DNA from: an uncultured Flavobacteriaceae bacterium
GTDB taxonomy: Bacteria; Bacteroidota; Bacteroidia; Flavobacteriales; Flavobacteriaceae
Assembly: GCA_947494715.1 (NCBI GenBank)
Contig: CANLWG010000021.1
Coordinates: 1 to 64,000 of the forward strand
Direction: 5' to 3'
DNA: 64,000 nucleotides
Below, piece by piece: positions 43,303 through 50,991 of the stretch. A model generated the notes under the pieces. It made no database searches. It was not told where the DNA came from and worked only from the letters and a program-made list of their open reading frames with translations. The translations under genes were made by a program, and so were the position numbers. Every line of letters begins with the position of its first letter. Within the stretch, counting starts at the first letter, position 1.

Positions 43303-45178
43303 TAAAATAAATGTTAAACGTGGTTCCTTTACCCACTTCACTACAGGCAATTACTTTTCCGTTCATGGCCTCTATTTGATTTTTGGTAATATAAAGCCCG
43401 ATACCTCTTGAATCTTTTTTGTCATGAAATGTCTTATACATGCCAAATAACTTGTCCCCATACTTTTTAAGGTCTATGCCCATTCCGTTATCGGCAATGC
43501 TCAATATAGTATAGCCATTATTACTTGTTGCACTTAAAGTGATTATAGGATCTCTTTCCGGATCTTTATATTTTACACCATTGGTGACGAAGTTCATTAA
43601 GATGCTTTCAATGTATGCCGGAACCACTTTTATATAGACCTCGTCCGTAATGGAATTCACAATTTTTGCATTGTTATTCAATAAGAACGCCGCAAGATTC
43701 TGTTGGACGGTTTTTATCTTTTCATTAAGATTAATGGGTCTCTTTTCCAAGGTTGTATTGGTGCTTATGGCGACTACCTCATTTAGGTTTTCCAATGTTT
43801 CCAGAAGGTTGTCGGAGGCATCTATTAACATTCCGATAATATTCTTTTTTTCCTCTTCATTTTTTTCATGGATCAAAAAGTCCAATAACATGGAGAAATT
43901 AGCGGTGTGCGATCTTAGATTATGTGATACGATATGAGCAAAATTAACCAGTTTTTTGTTTTGTAAGGAAGTTACATTAATCAAATCCCTGAGTTCCTCT
44001 TCCTTTTGTTTAAGGTTGCTAATGTCCATACTTATGCCCACCAATCCATAGGCGCCGCCGTCATCTCCAATTAAGGGTATCTTGGAAGTTAAGAAGGTTA
44101 TTGCCTCCCCGTTCTTTTTTATACTTCCCCTTTCCTCGCCCAAAATTGGTGTTTTGGAGTTCATTACATATAAATCATCTTCCCTGGTAATTCTTGCTGT
44201 TTCCTCATCATAAAAATCATAATCGGTCTTACCTAAAACTTCTTCCGGACCCTTTACGCCCAGGTAATCGCATTCCGATTTGTTTACAAGTACTTTTCTG
44301 GATTCCTTGTCCTTGATAAAAACATTTAAGGGCAGATGATCTATCAAAGTTTTGAGAAGATGCTCATTTTCCTTGGTCTTTGTTTGGGACAGAACCTGGT
44401 CGTTAACATCCTGAAAAGTACCGATCAATCCAATTAACTTTTCATTTTTGAATATGGGTTTTCCGGCCCCTATTACCCATTTTTCATTACCCTTGGCCGT
44501 AATTATCTGTAATTTTTCGTTCCATGCAGTACCATTTTCTATGGCCTTGTTCACTGCCATGGAAATAGTGTTCCTGCTATAACCTTGTTTATAGAAATCA
44601 ATTCCTTTTTCAATAGTGGGTGCATAATCCAAAGGAACCTCGTGGATGGTCTTGGTCATATCGCACCAGGTAATCTCATCATTAAGTATATCATATTCCC
44701 AACTACCAATTTTGGCGATCTCTGATTTTTCACGTAAAAGAACCTCAAGTTTTTCCAGTTTTAATTCATTATGAACTCGAGTTGTGATATCGTCTGTTTG
44801 AATTATAATTCCTATGATATTCTCGTTTTCATCGTACCAAGGAATATTGGACCACTCAAACCATTTTTCCTCATTTTCATTATCCGAATATCGTTCTACA
44901 CCTACATCGGACGACTTGCCTTTTAAGCAGTCATTTAAAACGGTTTTCCAATCCTTGCTTATTTCACCAAAAAGTTCGGAGATGTTTTTGCCAAAAACGG
45001 CGTCGTTGCTAAAATCAAAGTAGGCTATCCAAGAATCCGAAGCATGAACTACCTGTAACCTTTTGTCTAGAAAAACAGTGGCTTTGGGTAGCTGTTTAAT
45101 CAAATAATTACTAGATAATGTTTGGGATCCCCTCAACATATAGTTGTAATTTCTTACTAAAGTAGAACGATTTTCCAT
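43289..45178 (-). CDS. Multi-PAS sensor histidine kinase, cytoplasmic
   Basis: 629 residues without membrane helices. Three PAS-type sensor regions (about 27-137, 153-265 and 275-392) precede a HisKA-like helix with H419 in IVSHNLRSHTANF; the usual P of H-E-L-R-T-P is missing, as in many flavobacterial PAS kinases. HATPase: N box MNFVTNGVKY, G1 SIADNGMGID, G2 RGIGLYITK. It should phosphorylate the single-domain regulator encoded immediately downstream. The signal may be redox, oxygen or light, but no cofactor-binding residue can be named from the sequence. Confidence 0.88.
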   Translation of the reverse strand: MENRSTLVRNYNYMLRGSQTLSSNYLIKQLPKATVFLDKRLQVVHASDSWIAYFDFSNDAVFGKNISELFGEISKDWKTVLNDCLKGKSSDVGVERYSDNENEEKWFEWSNIPWYDENENIIGIIIQTDDITTRVHNELKLEKLEVLLREKSEIAKIGSWEYDILNDEITWCDMTKTIHEVPLDYAPTIEKGIDFYKQGYSRNTISMAVNKAIENGTAWNEKLQIITAKGNEKWVIGAGKPIFKNEKLIGLIGTFQDVNDQVLSQTKTKENEHLLKTLIDHLPLNVFIKDKESRKVLVNKSECDYLGVKGPEEVLGKTDYDFYDEETARITREDDLYVMNSKTPILGEERGSIKKNGEAITFLTSKIPLIGDDGGAYGLVGISMDISNLKQKEEELRDLINVTSLQNKKLVNFAHIVSHNLRSHTANFSMLLDFLIHEKNEEEKKNIIGMLIDASDNLLETLENLNEVVAISTNTTLEKRPINLNEKIKTVQQNLAAFLLNNNAKIVNSITDEVYIKVVPAYIESILMNFVTNGVKYKDPERDPIITLSATSNNGYTILSIADNGMGIDLKKYGDKLFGMYKTFHDKKDSRGIGLYITKNQIEAMNGKVIACSEVGKGTTFNIYFNEKD

Positions 45179-45361
45179 TTTTGCTAAAGGTTTGTTGTGA
45201 ACACGCCCAAACTCGTTGTGATCCTATATTTGGATAGGGTGAGATTTAAAATAAATTAAAAAATAAGGAATTTTCTTACCAATAACTGGAATATACTATG
45301 ATTATAGGGCATTTGTTCAAAGATAGATGTAGATGTGCAATGATGTGAAGTAAGAGGTGTA

Positions 45362-45817
45362 CTACGTGGTTCTAACAGAATCAGGTACTAACCCGGTGTA
45401 ATCCCCACCATTTCTAATAACATCTCGGACAATAGAAGAACTTATGTAGGACTTTCCAGATGAGGTCAATAGAAAAACGGTCTCAATTTCGGAAAGCTTA
45501 CGATTGGTATGCGCAATAGCCTTTTCAAATTCAAAATCCGCCGGATTGCGAAGGCCTCTTAGAATAAAATCTGCCTGCATCTTTTTACAGAACTCTACGG
45601 TAAGTCCTTCATAGGTAAGCACTTTGATTTTCGACTCTTTTTCAAAGGCTTTTTGGATGAACCGCATCCGTTGCTCCAAAGTGAACATATATTGCTTTTC
45701 AGCATTGATGCCTATGGCAATGATAATTTCGTCAAATAGGGTAATGCCCCGTTTTATAATATCGTAATGGCCCAAAGTAAGTGGATCAAAAGACCCCGGA
45801 AATATGGCGCGTCTCAT
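45362..45817 (-). CDS. coaD: Phosphopantetheine adenylyltransferase
   Basis: 151 residues. The nucleotidyltransferase T-x-G-H motif is at 14-17 (FPGSFDPLTLGHYDII), and the later ISSSIVRDV segment is the family's S-S-x-x-R motif. It makes dephospho-CoA in coenzyme A synthesis. It ends 183 bp before the start of the PAS kinase gene and lies 10 bp after ddl on the same strand. Confidence 0.95.
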   Translation of the reverse strand: MRRAIFPGSFDPLTLGHYDIIKRGITLFDEIIIAIGINAEKQYMFTLEQRMRFIQKAFEKESKIKVLTYEGLTVEFCKKMQADFILRGLRNPADFEFEKAIAHTNRKLSEIETVFLLTSSGKSYISSSIVRDVIRNGGDYTGLVPDSVRTT

Positions 45818-45826
45818 AGGCTAAAG

Positions 45827-46810
45827 TTAGGTATTTTCCCGTAAAGCCTCAGTTATGGCACTTTCAAAAAGTGCGGAAAGGGATATTCCGGCGATTCGAG
45901 CTTGTTCTGGAAGAATACTTTCTTTCGTAAGCCCGGGAGTAGAATTCATTTCCAACATATAGGGCTCATTGTCCACGAAAATAAACTCACTTCTAGAAAA
46001 CCCTTTCATCTTTATAACCTCGTAGGCGCGCTTGGCCAATTGCGTTACCCTCTTTTCTTGATCATTGGATATTCTGGCCGGAGTAATTTCTTGAGACTTT
46101 CCTTCATATTTGGCCTCATAATCGAAAAAATCATTTTCCGTAGTTATCTCCGTAATGGGCAGTACTTTGGTCTTTCCATGATAGGTAATTACACCTACGG
46201 AAACTTCAGTTCCATCCAAGAATGCTTCAACAAGGATTTCATCATCTTCTAGATACGCCTTCTCAATTGCTGGTCTTAACTGTTCCTTTTTATACACTTT
46301 GGATATACCAAAACTACTTCCCGCGCGGTTGGCCTTTACAAAGCAGGGCAGTGCTACCCGTTCAATAATAGTATCCTCATCTATGGTATCTCCAAAATTC
46401 AAGTAATAGGAAGCCGCAGATTTTATGCCGTAAGGCTTCAAAACACTCAAAAGATCACGTTTGTTAAAGGTCAAGGCCGATTGGTATTGATTGCAGGATG
46501 TCTGAGGAATACCCAATAATTCAAAATAAGCCTGCATTAAACCATCCTCTCCGGGTGAACCATGGATGGCGTTAAAAACACAATCAAAATGAATAGTCTC
46601 GTTGTCAACCTTAACCGAAAAGTCATGCCGATTTATAGGGAACTCATTTTCGGAATCGTCAACGTAGACCCACTTCTCCCTAAAAATATGGATTCGGTAT
46701 GCATCAAATTTAGTCTTGTCCAAATACTCATAAACCACATTTCCACTTTTGAGGGAAATCTCATACTCGCTGGAATACCCACCCATGATAATGGCTATGT
46801 TTTTTTTCAT
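45827..46810 (-). CDS. ddl: D-alanine--D-alanine ligase
   Basis: 327 residues from the ATG at 46810 (MKKNIAIIMGGYSSEYEISL). ATP-grasp enzyme: NAIHGSPGEDGLMQAYFEL in the N-terminal domain, FVKANRAGSSFGISKV in the ATP-binding loop, and LEMNSTPGLTKESILP at the metal site. It makes the D-Ala-D-Ala dipeptide for peptidoglycan. It is divergent from the PASTA gene and probably in one operon with coaD. Confidence 0.94.
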   Translation of the reverse strand: MKKNIAIIMGGYSSEYEISLKSGNVVYEYLDKTKFDAYRIHIFREKWVYVDDSENEFPINRHDFSVKVDNETIHFDCVFNAIHGSPGEDGLMQAYFELLGIPQTSCNQYQSALTFNKRDLLSVLKPYGIKSAASYYLNFGDTIDEDTIIERVALPCFVKANRAGSSFGISKVYKKEQLRPAIEKAYLEDDEILVEAFLDGTEVSVGVITYHGKTKVLPITEITTENDFFDYEAKYEGKSQEITPARISNDQEKRVTQLAKRAYEVIKMKGFSRSEFIFVDNEPYMLEMNSTPGLTKESILPEQARIAGISLSALFESAITEALRENT

Positions 46811-46969
46811 AGTACAATTCAATTGGAAGTTTAAAAGGCCAAGTTGTCTAAAGCCCAAAATAACTAAAAAACAACTCCATGGCATAGCCGGGGATTAAAT
46901 TTTTAAGAAGTAAAGTGTGGAATAAATCAACTTTTGAAGGGTTAAAACCATTTGTTTTGGCTCATTTCC

Positions 46970-46977
46970 TATCTTTG
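46970..46977 (+). promoter_or_regulatory. Putative -7 box of the PASTA gene
   Basis: TATCTTTG fits TAnnTTTG and lies 18 bp upstream of the ATG at 46996. A TTTG at 46951-46954 is 15 bp upstream, slightly closer than expected for a -33 element. Confidence 0.4.
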
Positions 46978-46995
46978 TCCGACGATTATTTGACC

Positions 46996-47583
46996 ATGAG
47001 AAGTTTTTTCAATTTTTTAAGGAGTAGAACCTTTTTGGTGCAGATAGGCTTATCCCTGGTAGTTTTGATAGGTTTAATTTTTTTGTGCCTTCGTTGGTTG
47101 AACAGTACTACGAACCACGGAGAATTTGTTGTTGTACCAGATTTTTCCAAAATGTCGGTAATGGATATGCGACATGCCGTGGAAGAAGCCGGTTTGCGAT
47201 ATGAAGTATTGGATTCCGCCAACTATAGCCCCGATTATCCTAGATTTTCTATCATAGAGCAGGACCCATCTGCCGGCAGCAAGGTAAAGGAAAACCGGAA
47301 GATTTATTTTACCGTTAATCCTTCCGGATACAAGAAGGTTACCGTACCCAATATTATCCAAGTTACACAAAGAAACGCTTCTTCTATGTTGCGCGCCGTT
47401 GGTCTAGATGTACAACGGGTTACGTACATTGACCAGCTGGGGAAGGACATGGTATACTATATTAAGCACAAAGGGAAGGACATAAAGCCGGGCGATAAAT
47501 TACCGAAAACCTCTAAAATAGAGCTGGTCTGTGGAAATGGGACTATTCCGGATAGTGCACGGGTTCAAGCAGAGTCCAACTAA
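46996..47583 (+). CDS. PASTA domain membrane protein
   Basis: 195 residues from the ATG at 46996. A short cytoplasmic start, one membrane helix (LVQIGLSLVVLIGLIFLCLR), then two PASTA repeats outside: VVVPDFSKMSVMDMRHAVEE to YFTVNPS, and VTVPNIIQVTQRNASSMLRA to VCGNG. PASTA domains bind cell-wall muropeptides or partner proteins; there is no kinase or penicillin-binding domain here. Divergent from ddl and 5 bp before rluD, an arrangement familiar in Flavobacteriaceae. Confidence 0.87.
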   Translation: MRSFFNFLRSRTFLVQIGLSLVVLIGLIFLCLRWLNSTTNHGEFVVVPDFSKMSVMDMRHAVEEAGLRYEVLDSANYSPDYPRFSIIEQDPSAGSKVKENRKIYFTVNPSGYKKVTVPNIIQVTQRNASSMLRAVGLDVQRVTYIDQLGKDMVYYIKHKGKDIKPGDKLPKTSKIELVCGNGTIPDSARVQAESN

Positions 47584-47588
47584 AGGTT

Positions 47589-48617
47589 ATGGAAGAACAG
47601 GGTACCCGAGAACCTGAAGGGGACGAACTTTTTGAACATTATAGATTTGTGGCCTCAAAAGGACAAGAACCCTTACGGGTGGACAAATTTTTGATGAACT
47701 TTATAGAAAATGCCACACGAAACAAAATTCAACAAGCGGCCAAAACAGGAAATATTTGGGTAAACGATTCCATCGTAAAGCAGAATTATAAGGTAAAGGC
47801 CGGGGATGAGGTAAAAGTACTTTTTGAGCATCCACCGCATGAGTTCCTATTGGTTCCGGAAGATATTCCACTTAACATCGTTTATGAAGATGAGATTTTA
47901 CTGGTTGTAAACAAACCACCCGGAATGGTGGTCCACCCTGGTCACGGCAATTATTCGGGCACCTTGATCAATGGACTTATTCATCATCTGGACAATCTTC
48001 CGATCAATAGCAATGAACGTCCCGGGTTGGTACATCGTATAGATAAGGACACCTCCGGACTACTGGTAGTGGCCAAAACCGAAGCAGCCATGACCCACTT
48101 GGCCAAGCAGTTTTTTGATAAAACTTCCGAACGTGAATATATAGCCTTGGTCTGGGGTAATGTAGAAAATGATACAGGAAAAATTGAGGGCCATATTGGG
48201 CGAAACCCTAAAAACCGATTGCAGATGCAGGTATTTCCGGAGGGGGATCAAGGTAAGGAAGCAGTCACACACTACAAGGTAATGGAACGTTTGGGATATG
48301 TTACCTTGGTTTCCTGTAGATTGGAGACAGGCCGGACCCATCAGATAAGAGTCCATATGAAATATATTGGCCATACGCTGTTCAACGATGCCAGATATGG
48401 TGGGGATCGAATTCTAAAGGGAACGGTGTTCACAAAATATAGACAGTTTGTGGAAAATTGTTTTAAGGTATTGCCACGCCAGGCCTTGCATGCCAAAACG
48501 CTAGGCTTTGTACATCCCATTACTGGAAAACAAATGCGGTTCGATTCCGAAATTCCAGAAGATATGGTGCAGTGTATCGAAAAGTGGCAAGGGTATTCCA
48601 AGCAGAGTAGGGGTTAA
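47589..48617 (+). CDS. rluD: 23S rRNA pseudouridine synthase, RluA family
   Basis: 342 residues. An N-terminal S4 RNA-binding domain (LRVDKFLMNFIENATRNKIQ) is followed by the synthase fold. The catalytic aspartate is in VHRIDKDTSGLLVVAK, and further family motifs are NKPPGMVVHPG and LETGRTHQIRVHM. By length and S4 domain it best fits RluD (positions 1911/1915/1917 in E. coli), but RluC/RluA-type specificity is possible. Confidence 0.88.
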   Translation: MEEQGTREPEGDELFEHYRFVASKGQEPLRVDKFLMNFIENATRNKIQQAAKTGNIWVNDSIVKQNYKVKAGDEVKVLFEHPPHEFLLVPEDIPLNIVYEDEILLVVNKPPGMVVHPGHGNYSGTLINGLIHHLDNLPINSNERPGLVHRIDKDTSGLLVVAKTEAAMTHLAKQFFDKTSEREYIALVWGNVENDTGKIEGHIGRNPKNRLQMQVFPEGDQGKEAVTHYKVMERLGYVTLVSCRLETGRTHQIRVHMKYIGHTLFNDARYGGDRILKGTVFTKYRQFVENCFKVLPRQALHAKTLGFVHPITGKQMRFDSEIPEDMVQCIEKWQGYSKQSRG

Positions 48618-48783
48618 TCATAAAATCTACTGGCTGACTTAGACTGAAAGAATGGTTTTTAATACGTTTTTCCGAGAATTGCAGTATTGTTTTTTCAAAT
48701 GCAGCTATCGAAAACTCTTTCTATGTATGGTGCCATTATCCCAAAATCATTGTTATTTTTATTGTACCTAAACCTAGAAACAG

Positions 48784-49545
48784 ATGAAAATTGTCATTTC
48801 CCCTGCCAAATCGCTAGACTTTGAAAGTGAATTGCCTAGCCTAAAACATACACAGCCCCAATTTTTGGAACAATCCAAAAAGCTTAATAAGGTTTTGCTC
48901 AAAAAAAGACCTCGAGCGTTGTCCAAATTAATGAATATTTCGGATAATTTGGCCCAATTAAACTGGGAACGCAATCAAAAGTTCACCACACCTTTTACAC
49001 CTGAGAATGCGCGCCCGGCCATGTACGCCTTTGATGGAGATGTATATCAGGGGCTGGATGCCTATACCATTCCTGAGGAGAAATTGGAAAAGTTGCAGGA
49101 TACACTCCGCATCCTTTCAGGACTATATGGTATCCTAAGACCTTTGGACCTTGTGCAACCCTACCGGTTGGAAATGGGAACCCAGCTTAGAGTGAACAGA
49201 AGAAAGAATTTATACGAATTCTGGAAAAAGGACCTGACTGCGTACCTCAATTCCGAAATGGAAAATGATGAACTCTTCCTCAATTTGGCAAGCAATGAAT
49301 ATTTTGGGGCCATTGATGAGAAGACCTTAAAAGTTCCTGTAATTACTCCCATTTTTAAAGATTGGAAGAACGATAAGCTTAAGGTTATCAGCTTTTTCGC
49401 AAAAAAGGCCCGTGGTTCCATGGTTCGGTATATCTTAGATACGAATGCAAAAACCTTGGATGATGTTAAGGGGTTCGACTACGATGAATACCTTTACAGT
49501 AAGGAACATACGCTAAAGGAAAATCAACCTGTTTTTGTTCGATAG
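48784..49545 (+). CDS. yaaA: Peroxide stress protein YaaA
   Basis: 253 residues. The opening [18 protein letters not shown] is characteristic of the YaaA/DUF328 family, with [45 protein letters not shown] and [14 protein letters not shown] further on. In E. coli YaaA lowers free iron under peroxide stress and binds DNA. It stands alone here. Confidence 0.92.
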   Translation: MKIVISPAKSLDFESELPSLKHTQPQFLEQSKKLNKVLLKKRPRALSKLMNISDNLAQLNWERNQKFTTPFTPENARPAMYAFDGDVYQGLDAYTIPEEKLEKLQDTLRILSGLYGILRPLDLVQPYRLEMGTQLRVNRRKNLYEFWKKDLTAYLNSEMENDELFLNLASNEYFGAIDEKTLKVPVITPIFKDWKNDKLKVISFFAKKARGSMVRYILDTNAKTLDDVKGFDYDEYLYSKEHTLKENQPVFVR

Positions 49546-49599
49546 AATATTTTGACCAAGTAACCGTTTTATCCTTATAACATCTTTTAATAAAGATAG

Positions 49600-49962
49600 A
49601 TGAAACGATATTTCATTTTGGTTTTGGCCTTCATGATTATAGGCTGTACGGATAGGGATGACGATGTTGATGCCGTAAACATCCGCATAAAAAATGCCAG
49701 CAATATAACCTTTGATGAGGTTCAGGTGGCGGATGCAGAGGAGATTCACGAAAATATACCGTCGGGAGACTATTCCGAATATTTCCAATATGAAACGGCG
49801 TATCAGTATGCATTTATACAAATCAAATCTGGAGAGGATACTTTTACGCTGCAACCCATTGATTTTGTTGGGGAAACCCCCTTACCCATAGGATTCTACA
49901 CCTATGAACTTAATATCACGGAAGAAGGAAATGTCAATCTTGAGTTTCTAATAGACTATTAG
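49600..49962 (+). CDS. Small lipoprotein of unknown function
   Basis: 120 residues with a lipobox (LVLAFMIIGCTDRDDD). The mature part is acidic and predicted beta-rich: VNIRIKNASNITFDEVQVAD, YSEYFQYETAYQYAFIQIK, FYTYELNITEEGNVNLEFLI. It contains no known domain I can name. It is convergent with the bTHX gene, with one base between the two stop codons. Confidence 0.75.
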   Translation: MKRYFILVLAFMIIGCTDRDDDVDAVNIRIKNASNITFDEVQVADAEEIHENIPSGDYSEYFQYETAYQYAFIQIKSGEDTFTLQPIDFVGETPLPIGFYTYELNITEEGNVNLEFLIDY

Positions 49963-49963
49963 G

Positions 49964-50092
49964 TCATTTCTTTTTCGTAACATTTATTTTTTCCTCTACT
50001 GTTGCCCTCTTTTTGATTTTTCTGGGCCTTCTTGCGCCGTGCGAACGGTTGGCTATTTTTCCTCTTCTAGTTTTTATATCTCCTTTCCCCAT
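49964..50092 (-). CDS. 30S ribosomal protein THX (bTHX)
   Basis: Only 42 codons on the minus strand, from ATG at 50092 to TGA at 49966-49964. The protein begins MGKGDIKTRRGKIANRSHGA and continues with an Arg/Lys-rich tail (RRPRKIKKRAT, then VEEKINVTKKK). G-K-G-D-x-K-T-R-R-G-K-I and S-x-G-x-x-R-P are the hallmarks of the THX family, a small protein on the 30S head known from Thermus and conserved in Bacteroidota. Longer frames read on the plus strand here (for example at 50013-50231) are shadows. Confidence 0.93.
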   Translation of the reverse strand: MGKGDIKTRRGKIANRSHGARRPRKIKKRATVEEKINVTKKK

Positions 50093-50205
50093 TAGTTTTG
50101 TTTTAAGTATTTATGTCTTAATTTACGAAATTGTCGCTATAAATGCAATCCTTTGTAAAAGGGATTTAGCCATACAACCAAACGATTTAATTTCGAGATA
50201 TAGTA

Positions 50206-50865
50206 ATGTTTTTGCACACCCATCCCTATAAACCTTTCCTTTTCCCAGAAGCCACCAAGCTCATTGTGGGAACACTGCCGCCTCCCAGATTTACTATGCG
50301 GGACTTAAAGAAAGGCGATGTGGATTTTTGTTATGGTAGTAGGGACGGACAGCTTTGGTCCATTCTAGATCGCATTTTTAAGCTTGATTTAAAATTTGAG
50401 ACTACAGATGAAGCCATACGGCAACGCATGGATTTCTTGAAGGATAAAAAAATAGGTATCTGTGATATCGTTGAAAGTGCGGAAAGAGCTAAGATAGATG
50501 CCTCGGATTTAGGAATGAACAACATAAAGCTTAGAAACCTAGTAGGGTATTTAAAGGAATTGCCCAATGTGGATACGCTTTTGTTTACAGGTGGCAACAG
50601 CAAAAATGGACCGGAATACTTTTTTAGGAAACACCTAAAAACGTTCAATTTGGGATTGAACTTGGTCTCCGATAAAATACCTAGAATCTATTCCTTTATG
50701 CTGCCGGATACTCAAAGAACCATAAAAACAGTATCGCTGACCGCACCTTCGGGAGCTGCTAACCGAGCTGTGGGAAGCATGGAAGCGTATAAAAAATACA
50801 AAAAAGAAAATCCTGATTTCAATACCTTGGATTTTAGGATACTGCAGTACAAGGCATTTTTTTAG
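50206..50865 (+). CDS. Uracil-DNA glycosylase superfamily-like protein
   Basis: 219 residues. Features resembling the UDG fold are LIVGTLPPPRFTM at the first strand (the place of the G-x-D/N-P motif), YGSRDGQLWSILDRIF, IGICDIVESAERAKID, VDTLLFTGGNSKNGPEY and VSLTAPSGAANRAVGS near the end, which matches the position of the S/H-P-S loop. The catalytic Asp/Asn of motif I is not obvious, so activity on uracil or other mismatches is uncertain. A single gene divergent from bTHX. Confidence 0.6.
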   Translation: MFLHTHPYKPFLFPEATKLIVGTLPPPRFTMRDLKKGDVDFCYGSRDGQLWSILDRIFKLDLKFETTDEAIRQRMDFLKDKKIGICDIVESAERAKIDASDLGMNNIKLRNLVGYLKELPNVDTLLFTGGNSKNGPEYFFRKHLKTFNLGLNLVSDKIPRIYSFMLPDTQRTIKTVSLTAPSGAANRAVGSMEAYKKYKKENPDFNTLDFRILQYKAFF

Positions 50866-50991
50866 GTTGATGTTTTTGGTAAAAGATATGTGGCCTTGTT
50901 CATTTTGTGATGTCCAAATCTTATTTTGTTATTTTGATAGGAAACCTAAGGGGAATTGCCCAATAATGTTGATATTTACCATCTTGGTTTT

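Noticed and set aside
50013-50231. Plus-strand 72-codon hydrophobic frame
   Set aside because: It is the complement of the bTHX gene and its spacer; the minus-strand product has a recognisable family.
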